64,000 bases of DNA from an uncultured Luminiphilus sp. GTDB lineage: Bacteria; Pseudomonadota; Gammaproteobacteria; Pseudomonadales; Halieaceae. The stretch covers positions 1 through 64,000 of the forward strand of contig CAJJBO010000004.1 of assembly GCA_905182485.1 (NCBI GenBank), given 5' to 3'. The notes under the pieces were generated by a model. The model searched no databases. It saw only the letters and a program-made list of their open reading frames with translations, and was not told the DNA's origin. Below, piece after piece: positions 47,966 through 57,680 of the stretch (position 1 is the stretch's first letter; every line of letters begins with the position of its first letter). Position numbers and translations under genes: made by a program.

Positions 47966-50185
47966 ATGAGACTAATAGGACTACTCACCGCAGCTGCAAC
48001 AGCTTTTGCGACTGTGCCACCCCTGTTGATGGCCGCTGATCTTGAGACCATTACCGTCATTGGATCTCGCACCGAGAGACCATTGAAGGAAATAGCCGCC
48101 ACCATCGATATCATCGATACACAACAGATAGAAAAAGAGCTCGCGCGGGATATCGCAGATCTGGTTCGCTTCGAGCCAGGTGTCACTGTGTCCGGAACAG
48201 GTAGCCGGTATGGACTTTCAGGCTTCAATATCAGAGGTGTCGGCGGAAACAGAGTGCTAACGCTAGTCGATGGGGTAAGAGTTGCTGAAGAATTCTCATT
48301 TGGCCCATTTTTGTCTGCGCGGCGTGACTTCGTGGACATTGATAGTCTCGCCACCGCTGAGATAGCTCGAGGTCCGATATCGTCTTTATGGGGGAGCGAT
48401 GCCTTAGGCGGTGTTGTCGCGTTTAACACACTGTCGCCAAGAGATTTGCTCCGCGAGAAACGTTTCTACTCGGGCTATAAGCTCGGCTACTCCAGCGCTG
48501 ACCACTCAAGCGTGGGCACCGTCACAATAGCGGGTGACGCGGGGCAAGTCTCTTCCATGGTGTTACTCACACTGAGAAACGGACAGGAAACTGAAAATAA
48601 TGCCAACGGGGGCCCAGAGTATGGAGCCGAACGCACCAGCCCTGATCAGCAGGATACAAAAGCTCGCAACGTAACGGCCAAATTAGACTGGAATATCGCG
48701 GACAATCAGTCGCTCATCGTCACTCTGGAGAGCTTCAAGAATGAAATGGACACGAAGATATTGTCAGACTACGGCATCTATTCCCGAGGGACGCTGATTA
48801 ATTCGAGAGAGGCCGCGGACGAAAGGGACCGTTCCAGAGCCACTCTCAGATATCAGCTTAACCAAGTTTTTCCATGGCTTGAGAGCGCAGCGCTCACCGC
48901 CTATTGGCAGGAATCAGAGAGTTACCAGTCGCTGATAGAGTCACGTAGCCCTCCTCCTTATCTGTTTAATCAATCGCGAGATCGGATTTCATCCTTTGAA
49001 CAGACCGTGGTGGGTGCAAACGCACAACTTTCCAGCGTCTTTTTATCATCCAATACCACCCACACCATTACTTACGGACTCGACTATTACGAGACCTCAA
49101 ACGAATCTGTCAGAGATGGCGGAACGGTCGACGCGGCAGGAAACCCGGTGCGCGAATTTACCCCGTTACCTACCAGGGACTTTCCGAAAACTGACGTGGA
49201 AAACATTGCCTTTTTCATACAAGACGAGATTGAACTGCTTGATGGAAGGCTGCTGCTATCGCCCGGTGCACGTTACGACAGGAATAAAGCGACAACCGCA
49301 CCTGATTCCCTCTACTTTAGGGGAAACCCTGGCGTCGCAACTCCTATTGATTTTGATGAATCCGAAGTGTCACTGAAATTTGGTGCCGTCTACCAGCTCA
49401 ACTCGGCTCTATCAATCGTTGGACGTTATAGCGAAGGATTCAGAGCGCCCCCATTTGATGATGTCAACCTAGGCTTCACTAATGTATTGGGTGGTTACAA
49501 AACCATTTCGGCGCCAAACCTCACCTCTGAAACTAGCGAGAGTTTCGAGCTGGGGCTCAGATTCAGTGGATCAAACGTCGAAGCGTCACTGGCAGTCTTC
49601 ACGAATGATTATGATGATTTCATCGCATCCGCAGGCAGTGGTCATTGCCCAACCAGCTATCAACAGTTTGGTTGCATTGATCCCGAGGACGGCTTTTTGG
49701 TCTTTCAGTCGGAAAACATTTCTCAAGTCACTATCGATGGCGCAGAGCTCAGATTCTCGATGAAACTTGACTCAATTGGGGTCCCTACTCTCTCAGTCAG
49801 GGGCGCCATCGCCTATGCAAAGGGTGAAGACAAGGATACCGACGAGCCCATCAATACTGTACAGCCGCTTACTGGCGTAATTGGATTGTCTTACCGCTCA
49901 AACAATGATGTGTGGGGTGGCGATCTCATCTGGACAGGAGTTCAGGCAAAAGATGCGTCTGATATTTCGGGTAGTGCTTTATATGCAACCAGTGGCTATG
50001 GAATCTTGGATTTAATGGGTGAGTTCAGCTTTAACCAGGCCCTCAGCATTAACTTCGGCGTCTTCAACCTGACCGATAAAAGCTATATCCGCTGGGCAGA
50101 TTCGCCCGGTATTGGACGGGACGCTGCGCAACGGTTTACGCAGCCTGGGGTGAACTATAGTGTTGGCATCAAATACGAGCTATAA
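47966..50185 (+). CDS. TonB-dependent haem/haemoglobin-type receptor
   Basis: An intact 739-residue outer-membrane receptor. A signal peptide (to about residue 22) is followed by a TonB-box-like LETITVIGSRT. The plug domain has IADLVRFEPGVTVSG, FNIRGVGGNRVLTLVDGVR and ARGPISSLWGSDALGG, typical of the haemoglobin/transferrin/lactoferrin receptor group. A FRAP box occurs near residue 491 (EGFRAPPFDD) with an APNL element after it, but no histidine lies between them where characterised haem receptors have one. The barrel ends NYSVGIKYEL. It heads an operon with hmuTUV, which supports haem as the ligand. Confidence 0.9.
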   Translation: MRLIGLLTAAATAFATVPPLLMAADLETITVIGSRTERPLKEIAATIDIIDTQQIEKELARDIADLVRFEPGVTVSGTGSRYGLSGFNIRGVGGNRVLTLVDGVRVAEEFSFGPFLSARRDFVDIDSLATAEIARGPISSLWGSDALGGVVAFNTLSPRDLLREKRFYSGYKLGYSSADHSSVGTVTIAGDAGQVSSMVLLTLRNGQETENNANGGPEYGAERTSPDQQDTKARNVTAKLDWNIADNQSLIVTLESFKNEMDTKILSDYGIYSRGTLINSREAADERDRSRATLRYQLNQVFPWLESAALTAYWQESESYQSLIESRSPPPYLFNQSRDRISSFEQTVVGANAQLSSVFLSSNTTHTITYGLDYYETSNESVRDGGTVDAAGNPVREFTPLPTRDFPKTDVENIAFFIQDEIELLDGRLLLSPGARYDRNKATTAPDSLYFRGNPGVATPIDFDESEVSLKFGAVYQLNSALSIVGRYSEGFRAPPFDDVNLGFTNVLGGYKTISAPNLTSETSESFELGLRFSGSNVEASLAVFTNDYDDFIASAGSGHCPTSYQQFGCIDPEDGFLVFQSENISQVTIDGAELRFSMKLDSIGVPTLSVRGAIAYAKGEDKDTDEPINTVQPLTGVIGLSYRSNNDVWGGDLIWTGVQAKDASDISGSALYATSGYGILDLMGEFSFNQALSINFGVFNLTDKSYIRWADSPGIGRDAAQRFTQPGVNYSVGIKYEL

Positions 50186-50186
50186 A

Positions 50187-51050
50187 ATGGCCAATCTGAT
50201 AGTAAGGCTGTTGCTACTCGTTTTAGCCCCCATCGGTCACGCCGGAGAGGACGATAGCTGTTCAAAAGCCGGCGACACGTCTCGAGTCGTCGCCGCAGGG
50301 GGATCCATTGCCGAAATGTTCTTCGCCCTCGAGGCGGAGCATCTGCTCGTAGCGGTGGATAGCACCGCAAGCTATTTGCCTAGGGCAGCAGCACTACCTT
50401 CGATAGGTTACGTCAGAAACCTATCTGCCGAGGGTATTCTCACACTAGCGCCAACGGTGATTATTGGTGAGCATGATATGGGTCCGAGCGCTGTCATTGA
50501 TCAACTATCAATGGTTGACGTTGAAATAAGACGCGTGATCGAGACACACAGTGCCCAAGGCATAGTCGACAAATTTCTGTGTATCGCCAAAATCATAGAT
50601 CGTTTTGAAACTGCTGAGGCGGTCTTATCAGATCGCTTCTATGAAACGATTCAGCAGTTGACTGAAGGACCACGAGCTACCCGACCTGCGCAAGATCACG
50701 CAATGCTGATCCTTAATTTTGTTGATAATCAGCCGATCGTTGCAGGCGCCAATACCTCAGGAGATGGGATCCTGCGGATGGCGGGCGCTCGTAATATTTT
50801 CAGCGATATAGATGGTTGGAAACCGATTTCTCGCGAGTTGCTTAGCATTTCTAAACCCGATCACATTGTTCTTACCCAGCGCGCTCTGGAGTCGATCGGA
50901 GGCATTAGCAGCATGCAAGCAGATCCGCTTCTTTCGTCCACAAACGCCTTAAAGAATGAGAACGTACATGTCTTTCAAGGAATGAGCTTATTGGGATTTG
51001 GGCTGCAAACGCTTGACGTCGCACTGCAATTGAAAGATGCAATTGAGTAA
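50187..51050 (+). CDS. hmuT: Haem ABC transporter, periplasmic binding protein
   Basis: About 287 residues from ATG 50187, one base after the receptor stop. A signal peptide (LIVRLLLLVLAPIGHAG) precedes the class III binding-protein fold: RVVAAGGSIAEMFFALEAE, LAPTVIIGEHDMGPSAVIDQ and DGILRMAGARNIFSDIDGW. It would carry haem across the periplasm to HmuUV. The assignment to haem rather than a siderophore rests on the family pattern and on the receptor and monooxygenase neighbours. Confidence 0.88.
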   Translation: MANLIVRLLLLVLAPIGHAGEDDSCSKAGDTSRVVAAGGSIAEMFFALEAEHLLVAVDSTASYLPRAAALPSIGYVRNLSAEGILTLAPTVIIGEHDMGPSAVIDQLSMVDVEIRRVIETHSAQGIVDKFLCIAKIIDRFETAEAVLSDRFYETIQQLTEGPRATRPAQDHAMLILNFVDNQPIVAGANTSGDGILRMAGARNIFSDIDGWKPISRELLSISKPDHIVLTQRALESIGGISSMQADPLLSSTNALKNENVHVFQGMSLLGFGLQTLDVALQLKDAIE

Positions 51051-51056
51051 TTGAAG

Positions 51057-52091
51057 ATGCAAGGCAAGCTCGCCCGACTGAGCCTAAATCTTACGGCCAT
51101 AGACAGCAAATGGTCATCGGTCGGACTGGCAGCGCTGTTCCTTCTTGTACTCACACTGGGACTGTCGGTAGGTGCTGTTCCACTTCCCATCTGGGATATT
51201 GTCACAGGTTCAGCAGATTCGCTCGAAAGTACGATATTTACTCAAATTAGAGCCCCTCGGGTACTTCTTGCTGCAGCTGTGGGAGCTTCACTAGCGTGCG
51301 CGGGCGCCGTCCTTCAAGGGCTTTTTAGAAACCCTCTCGCAGACCCCGGTCTTATCGGTGTCTCGGGTGGCGCGGCTCTCGGGGCAGTGGCAGTAATCGT
51401 TTTCGGTTCGTGGCTCGATATCCCGCCTGAACTAGCCGGTTACACCATGCCAGTCGCAGCCGTTTTCGGGGCGCTAGTAGTTACAGGTATCCTCTACCTT
51501 TTTGCAAGCCGCTTTGGACAATTTAAAATTGTGACCGTGCTACTGGTCGGCATTGCCATTAATGCGTTGTCCAGTGTCGGCATTGGTCTTTTCCAATACT
51601 TAAGCGATGACACGCAATTGCGGACGCTAATCTTTTGGATGATGGGTAGCTTCGGGCGAGCACAATGGAGCACTGCGTTGCCCTGTATCGCCATGATGGC
51701 CCTCGCTACTTTTGCTCTGATAGGGAGATCAGGGCCACTCGATAAACTTCAGCTTGGAGAGTTTGAGGCCTTCCACCTGGGTATCGATGTCATATCCGTG
51801 AAACGCCAGGTGGTGCTTCTCTCCGCCGTCTGCGTCGGTGCGGGCGTCGCCGTTGCAGGAATCATTGGTTTCGTCGGTCTGGTTGTACCTCACATCGTGA
51901 GATTCACTCTAGGGGTTGCACATCGGCCTCTGATCTTGGGGTCGGGGTTTTTGGGTGCAACACTCATGGTCTCCGCCGATCTGGTTGCAAGAACAGCCGT
52001 ACTGCCTGCCGAGATACCAGTAGGTCTAGTAACCAGTGCTCTGGGAGCGCCTTTCTTCTTGTGGTTAATCACGAAGGTAGCTCCACGGTGA
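51057..52091 (+). CDS. hmuU: Haem ABC transporter permease (FecCD family)
   Basis: About 344 residues with ten predicted helices. IRAPRVLLAAAVGASLACAG and LQGLFRNPLADPGLIGVSGG are the FecCD/BtuC signature near the N-terminus, and GIIGFVGLVVPHIVRF the ATPase-contact loop. It starts within seven bases of hmuT's stop (an in-frame TTG at 51051 is an alternative) and overlaps hmuV by 31 bases. Intact. Confidence 0.9.
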   Translation: MQGKLARLSLNLTAIDSKWSSVGLAALFLLVLTLGLSVGAVPLPIWDIVTGSADSLESTIFTQIRAPRVLLAAAVGASLACAGAVLQGLFRNPLADPGLIGVSGGAALGAVAVIVFGSWLDIPPELAGYTMPVAAVFGALVVTGILYLFASRFGQFKIVTVLLVGIAINALSSVGIGLFQYLSDDTQLRTLIFWMMGSFGRAQWSTALPCIAMMALATFALIGRSGPLDKLQLGEFEAFHLGIDVISVKRQVVLLSAVCVGAGVAVAGIIGFVGLVVPHIVRFTLGVAHRPLILGSGFLGATLMVSADLVARTAVLPAEIPVGLVTSALGAPFFLWLITKVAPR

Positions 52092-52870
52092 CACTTGCCG
52101 TTCGAGACTTGTCTGTGAAATTCGGTACGAGAGTCATTCTCAAGTCAATTATTGCGAAAATAGAACCTGGCCGCATTACCGTTCTCATCGGCCCAAATGG
52201 AGCCGGTAAATCAACGCTCTTGTCGGGTTTCGCAGGGCACTTGGCCGATTACTCAGGGCTAATCACTATCGACGAAACCCCTATTGACAACTTCACACCC
52301 AAACAATTGGCTGCGCTCAGAGCGGTCATGATGCAATCGGACAACCTTGTCTTCGAGTTTTCAGTTAGCGATGTTATTCGCATGGGACTGTTACCACACG
52401 TCACCTGCAATGCGACCGCACAAACAGAAGTCATCGAGGATCTGGCTGATCGATGCGGGATCCGACACTTGCTGCATCAATCGATACTCAGGTTGTCGGG
52501 TGGAGAGAAGCAAAGGGTGCATTTTTGTAGGTGTCTCATACAGATTTGGTGCAATACAGGCTCATATCCAGACTCAGCGCAATATTTGATCCTAGACGAG
52601 CCCACATCAAGCCAAGATATCGCTGGAGAACTGCGCATTCTCAATCTAGTGAAAGAGAAGAGCTCCGAGGGTGTCGGAGTCCTGCTGGTCCTACATGACC
52701 TGAATATTGCCGCTCACTTCGGCGATTCGTTTTATCTTCTGAAAAATGGGAGCGTATTCGCTCACGGGGAGGCAGACGAAGTGCTTACAGAATCAACGCT
52801 TTCGAACGTTTACGAGACCCCGGTCAAAATCGAAACGAGAGAAAACAAAATCCAAATCAATACCTTCTAG
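52061..52870 (+). CDS. hmuV: Haem ABC transporter ATPase
   Basis: A 269-residue ATPase starting at GTG 52061 inside the permease gene. Walker A is GPNGAGKST near residue 46, the signature LSGGEKQR near 147, Walker B YLILDEPTSSQD, and the switch histidine is in VLHDLNIAAHF. A short insertion between signature and Walker B is typical of HmuV proteins. It would energise haem import. Confidence 0.9.
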   Translation: MVNHEGSSTVTLAVRDLSVKFGTRVILKSIIAKIEPGRITVLIGPNGAGKSTLLSGFAGHLADYSGLITIDETPIDNFTPKQLAALRAVMMQSDNLVFEFSVSDVIRMGLLPHVTCNATAQTEVIEDLADRCGIRHLLHQSILRLSGGEKQRVHFCRCLIQIWCNTGSYPDSAQYLILDEPTSSQDIAGELRILNLVKEKSSEGVGVLLVLHDLNIAAHFGDSFYLLKNGSVFAHGEADEVLTESTLSNVYETPVKIETRENKIQINTF

Positions 52871-52879
52871 AGACTCAAT

Positions 52880-53188
52880 ATGTTCATAGCAATGAATCGT
52901 TTCAAAATTAACCTCAATCATGATGAAGACTTTGAACAAGTTTGGCGCGAGAGAGAGACATTCCTGTCTGAGGTTCCGGGATTTCTGAAATTCGCGCTAC
53001 TGCGTGGTCCCCAATATGACAGCCATATACTTTATGTTTCTCATTCAACCTGGGAGACCGAGGAAGCATTTCATGCTTGGACGAAATCCGAGGCGTTCAA
53101 AAATGCTCACAGGCAGTCTAGTGCACCCAAAGGGACCTATCTCGCACATCCTGACTTAGAGATGTTTAATGCAGTCTTGGAAGAATGA
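52880..53188 (+). CDS. Antibiotic biosynthesis monooxygenase-fold protein, HmoA/IsdG-like haem monooxygenase
   Basis: A 102-residue single-domain ABM protein: MNRFKINLNHDEDFEQVW, then SEVPGFLKFALLRG and HSTWETEEAFHAWTKSEAF. The pattern with W/F/H residues resembles HmoA/IsdG-type haem-degrading enzymes. It follows hmuV by nine bases, so it probably releases iron from imported haem in the cytoplasm. Activity is inferred from fold and operon. Confidence 0.8.
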   Translation: MFIAMNRFKINLNHDEDFEQVWRERETFLSEVPGFLKFALLRGPQYDSHILYVSHSTWETEEAFHAWTKSEAFKNAHRQSSAPKGTYLAHPDLEMFNAVLEE

Positions 53189-53225
53189 GCGATAAAAGTG
53201 ATGCGGCTACCTTACGAAGGGGCCT

Positions 53226-54518
53226 CTATAGAAGAACTTGCCTATCCTGACTGAAGCGACGCCCAGCAAAGAAAAACAATGGGATTGCCGAAAACGAAAT
53301 CAATGTAAACGACACCAAGGTGATTGTGTAAGGGTTTGCAATCGCATTTACCGTTAGCCAGTCCAACAAAAGACCGCTAGATGTCACTCCCAAACCAAGA
53401 CCGACTACATTAATCATCAGCAACGCAACTGCAGTAACTGTCCCCCGTAAATACGTCGGGACTAACTCCTGAATCGTTCCAAAAACTGGCCCATATAAGC
53501 AGCCCAATTGAAAAAATGCTAGGAACATACAAACCATAAAGAAAAATGAAGTGGGATCAATAAATCGATACGCAAGCATGATGGGCATGATGAATAGGGT
53601 GATCCAAAACATAAACATCGGACGACCAATGCCCGTTTTCTTCAGAAAGTAGTCACTGCCCAACCCACCAAATAAATTACCGCTGATACCCCCTACTAGT
53701 GCCATCCAACCGGTGAGCTCAGCAATGCTATTTCGGTCAAATCCACGCTCCTCAACAAACCAAATTTGCTCGAAAACAGCGGCACCCAAAAAGACATGAA
53801 ACATTACTGCCCCAGAAATGGTTAACAACAGTGCCGGACACCGAAGCAAACACTCTCGGATGAGTATTATCGTGCCTTTCAATGGCAGCAAACCAGGCTT
53901 TCTGGACGAACGCATCGCCGAGTCATCTGCACGGGGGCGTGGCGTCTCTCTGAGGAACAAGAGCACTAAGCTCAACAAAACACCGATGCCACCAAGCGCA
54001 TAGAAACAACCGCGCCAGCCCAGTAAAGGCTCAAGGTATCCTGCAATCAATAAGCTCACAGAGATACCAATTGGTGCCGCCATGTAATAAAAGGACGTTG
54101 CGAAACCCAAGCGCTTTGCTGGGAAACGATCTGAGAGTATCGACATTGACGCGGGCGTCATGATCGATTCACCAATGCCTATAAACAACCGCGGAATCGC
54201 GAGGCTAACGAACCCCCTCGCCGCACCTGAAATAACTGTCAGCGCACTCCAGCTAGCCAAACCAAATGCGATAAAACGGGTTCGGTTAATACGATCCGCC
54301 AGAATCCCCATGAACACACCGGCGACCCCGTAGAAAACAATAAAAATGAGCCCCGTCAAAAGGCCAAACTGGGTATTGGTCAGATTGAGGTCTGGTTTTA
54401 TCCAGTTCGCCATACTGGCTATCAGTTGCCGATCAACTACGCATAACACATTGATAAGCGTTAAGAATGATAACAATCCGTAATCATTCGCCGAGGGCTC
54501 ACTGACTTTGTTGATCAA
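53226..54518 (-). CDS. MFS transporter, spinster-like
   Basis: A 430-residue, twelve-helix carrier. VDRQLIASMANWIKPDLNLT and GILADRINRTRFIAFGLAS match the spinster-like MFS group common in Sphingomonads and Cellvibrionales, often next to catabolic genes. A TTG at 54518 (MINKVSE) follows GGAG. It lies downstream of an esterase gene in the same direction. Substrate unknown. Confidence 0.85.
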   Translation of the reverse strand: MINKVSEPSANDYGLLSFLTLINVLCVVDRQLIASMANWIKPDLNLTNTQFGLLTGLIFIVFYGVAGVFMGILADRINRTRFIAFGLASWSALTVISGAARGFVSLAIPRLFIGIGESIMTPASMSILSDRFPAKRLGFATSFYYMAAPIGISVSLLIAGYLEPLLGWRGCFYALGGIGVLLSLVLLFLRETPRPRADDSAMRSSRKPGLLPLKGTIILIRECLLRCPALLLTISGAVMFHVFLGAAVFEQIWFVEERGFDRNSIAELTGWMALVGGISGNLFGGLGSDYFLKKTGIGRPMFMFWITLFIMPIMLAYRFIDPTSFFFMVCMFLAFFQLGCLYGPVFGTIQELVPTYLRGTVTAVALLMINVVGLGLGVTSSGLLLDWLTVNAIANPYTITLVSFTLISFSAIPLFFFAGRRFSQDRQVLL

Positions 54519-54576
54519 GTTTTCGGCTCCTTGAATGTCTCAGTTCGCCTTTGCAGCAAAAAGAAAAACCTCGGTG

Positions 54577-55554
54577 CTATGCGGCTCTGGTGGGAAGCAA
54601 CGCCTTGCGGATAGCGGCATAATGTTTATTTCTTGCATCCTCAGCGATTGTGGCCGCCGGAACCAGGAATTCGAATCCATGAAACCCACCGACAAAAATC
54701 TCTAGCTGAACGTCTACGTGATGCGAGGCTAGCCGATTAGCATAGTCGCGGTTTTCATCGATGAAGCCGTCAGCGGTCCCCACTGAAATGTACGCGGGCG
54801 GGAGATTGCCAAGATCCGTTGCACGACTCGCGGCGGCATAGATCGGGGTATTTTCTGCTGCTTTCCCGTCTGCATTCTTTTCTCGACCTAAATAATATTT
54901 CCACCCCATCTGGTTTGAATCTCGGTTCCAGAGTCTGGCATCGTTAGCTTGATACATTGATGGTGTAACGCTGCGATCGTCAATCATTGGGCAAAGCAAA
55001 AACTGAAAAGCGAGCTTGATATCCGAATGATCTCGTACATAAAGCGCCAACGACGCTGCTAGGCCTGCGCCGGCGCTCACACCACCGACAGCAATTCTAT
55101 GTCGATCTATTGCAAGCTCTTCACTCTGGTCAGCGATCCATGACAGGACTGCGTAGCAATCATTCAAAGCGAAAGGATAAGGAAATTCGGGTGCGAGTCG
55201 ATAGTCTACCGAGACCATGATGCAGCCAGTCTCTTTAACGAACTGGCGAACGATGTTGTCATCATTTTCCATCGCCCCCAGACAATAGCCTCCCCCATGC
55301 ATCCAGAGTAATGCGGGCAACGGGACTATCTGGCTATCTGGGCGATAAACGCGGAAAACCAAATCATGGGTATCGTCCTGCGGCAGCACATAGTCAGCAT
55401 GTTGAACACCTTCCACCGGCAGTGTTTGGCCGATTATTTTCTGACGCATTTTTTTCCCGAGGCTCCGCGTCTTCTCCAGATCGGTCCAAATGTCCAGTTC
55501 AGGGAATGAGTCAAGCGCAAGCAAAAGCTCTTCATCTATCTTGCTGAAGTTCAT
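54577..55554 (-). CDS. Alpha/beta hydrolase, hormone-sensitive lipase family esterase
   Basis: A 325-residue esterase with HGGGYCLG (HGGG oxyanion motif), the nucleophile in VGGVSAGAGLAAS, aspartate near SVGTADGFIDEN and histidine in GGFHGFEF. These define the HSL / bacterial family IV lipases. AGGAGG lies upstream of ATG 55554. It is followed by an MFS carrier gene, suggesting uptake and hydrolysis of an ester, and preceded by tRNA-Sec. Confidence 0.9.
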   Translation of the reverse strand: MNFSKIDEELLLALDSFPELDIWTDLEKTRSLGKKMRQKIIGQTLPVEGVQHADYVLPQDDTHDLVFRVYRPDSQIVPLPALLWMHGGGYCLGAMENDDNIVRQFVKETGCIMVSVDYRLAPEFPYPFALNDCYAVLSWIADQSEELAIDRHRIAVGGVSAGAGLAASLALYVRDHSDIKLAFQFLLCPMIDDRSVTPSMYQANDARLWNRDSNQMGWKYYLGREKNADGKAAENTPIYAAASRATDLGNLPPAYISVGTADGFIDENRDYANRLASHHVDVQLEIFVGGFHGFEFLVPAATIAEDARNKHYAAIRKALLPTRAA

Positions 55555-55621
55555 AGTGACTTAAAGCCTCCTCCCAATATTTATCGCTTTTTGCCGTGAC
55601 TTGCCAAAAAGCACACTTACT

Positions 55622-55715
55622 TGGCGGAAGAGGTAGGAGTCGAACCCACCAGGCACTGCTTAAGCGCCTCACTGGTTTTGAAGACCAGGCACCCCACCGG
55701 GAGCGTCACTCTTCC
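55622..55715 (-). tRNA. selC: tRNA-Sec (anticodon TCA), UGA-decoding
   Basis: The 94-nt molecule begins GGAAGAGTGACGCTCC and ends CTCTTCCGCCA with CCA encoded. The anticodon stem CTGGT/ACCAG holds the loop CTTCAAA, anticodon TCA. The extra arm AGGCGCT-TAAGC-AGTGCCT is long and pairs over seven bases, and the T arm is GTGGG-TTCGACT-CCTAC. Length, long variable arm and TCA anticodon identify selenocysteine tRNA. It is 17 bases after the selB stop on the same strand, so it is probably part of one selA-selB-selC transcript. Confidence 0.96.
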
Positions 55716-55732
55716 AAAAACAATTTGATCAT

Positions 55733-57680
55733 TCATGCCCTATCTAGGAGTCGCCCCGTAAGGACAACGCGCTTATCACCATCTCGTCGGGTGACGCCAA
55801 CTTGGTCAAAATACTCAAGTAAATCGACGCATGAATTACGTCCCAACCCTAGATGATCTCTCGCATCCGCTACCGAGAACATCCCTTGAGTCTCAAACAG
55901 CGTGGTCAAACTTTGAGCGAAATGATTGAGTCGATCGGACAGCAGAAAGCGCGTAGTGCTGATCTTGTGAACTCGACCATCTTTGACGGCCTCCATCAGA
56001 GCAGACTGAAGCGCTTCTCGACTAAGCTGGAGCGACTCGAGTAAATCTGACAGAGTCGGTATTTGGGCCTGATACTGACTCAGTATTGTGCTTATCAACT
56101 CCCAGTCCCTAGCTTCTTGGGCCGTCACTACCGGCTCGACGCCGGGCAAACGGACCCGACCACTAACCCGTTTTAAAAGCGAGCTATTTACCAAATCCGC
56201 TAAGGCGGCCTCCAGGAGCGACTCTTTATCCCTCCCCTGAAGTTGAGCGAGGCATTTAACTCGCAGGTGGTCAGTGGGCACTCCATCCGTATTTTGACTA
56301 TCCCGATAACAGCATTCCACCAGCTCGACTATCGTTTTTTGGCTACTAGCCCAGACATCATCAAGCACGCAAAAATCTTGCCCATTCATTCTGAAGTGAT
56401 GGATACGCGTGGCTAATTTAGCGCTGTGCAGTGCCGCCTCAAAATCCTGCGGCAGCGCATTACAAATCGACATGAAATGCGCTGTGTTTAACGCCTCTCG
56501 CCGATTAACGAGCAACTCCGTAAGCATCTGACCGAAGGTGGGTAACCCCATGGCCTGAAGATACCCTAGCGCTTCTTTATTCTTTGCTCGTGCCGGCTCC
56601 GCTCTGGGCTCCAGCACGATGCCTCCCGCTATGGTTGTGGACTCGCTGCTATCCCGAAGCAGAAAACGATCGCCCCAACAGCAATCTATGTCAGTTTCGA
56701 CAATCACCTGTACAAGTACTGTTGCGTCTCTCACTAGCCCGGTAGCGCGAGCGGATTCCTCCAAGAGGTACAGCTTTGCAGCTTGTCGCTTAGCGCCGAT
56801 ATAAATTTTAACCTTTGACAAATGTTTCACAGTGAATGGCAAGCTTTCAGACACAATCAGTCTGGCGTTGAAGCGATGAGAGGCCAGAACACCACTGCCC
56901 CCGTTAAGCCAGTCGCCACGCTTAAGGTCTGACTTTTTGATACCCGTCAATTGAAGCGCGCAGCGCTGTCCAGCTCTGCCGTATTGCGTCTTGGCGTTCT
57001 GAGAGTGTATCGAGCGAACTCTTACCTTCTTATTTTCAGGTAACAGCGTCAAATGATCCCCTACCGACACGCCACCTGAGATCGAGGTGCCCGTGACGAT
57101 TAATCCGCTGCCCTGTAGGTGAAAGACCCGATCAATCGATAACCGAAAATAGCCCCTCTCCGGTTTATCTTGCAAATTCTTTGCCGTTTTAACGAGAAAT
57201 TGTTTAAGCTCGGTAATCCCCGCCCCATCCGCATTGCTCACCACAAAACTCGGGGCGCTTGCCATCGGGATATGTGTTTGGATGGAAGCGAGCAGTGCTT
57301 CGGCAACGCCTGACCGCTCTGAAACGTCGATTTTGTCGATATGCGTTATCACAATGACATATTGATCCACACCCAACAAACGCAGCACTTCTAAGATGCT
57401 CAATGGTTTGAGGCATCGGCCCCTCGTTTGCCGCAACCACGACTAACGCAAGGTCTACGCTGCACACACCGGAAATCATCGTATTGATGAAACGGTGATG
57501 ACCGGGCACGTCAATAAAGCCGATATTGAAACCCGCTTCTGCCTGCAAAAAAGCGTATCCGAGTTCTATCGATAACCCACGTTGTTTTTCCTCTTCGAGC
57601 CTATCGGTATCAACCCCAGACAACTGTTTCACCAGGGAGGTCTTGCCATGGTCGACGTGGCCTGCGGTCGCGATGATCAA
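55733..57680 (-). CDS. selB: Selenocysteine-specific elongation factor SelB (one frame break)
   Basis: About 648 residues across a break near 57420. The G-domain has [14 protein letters not shown] (G1), [12 protein letters not shown] (G3) and VITHIDKID (G4). Beta-barrel domains follow, then winged helices at the C-terminus ([20 protein letters not shown] and [20 protein letters not shown]) that bind SECIS hairpins in mRNA. SelB delivers Sec-tRNA to UGA codons on the ribosome. Its TTG start at 57680 overlaps the selA stop, so translation is coupled. Confidence 0.93.
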
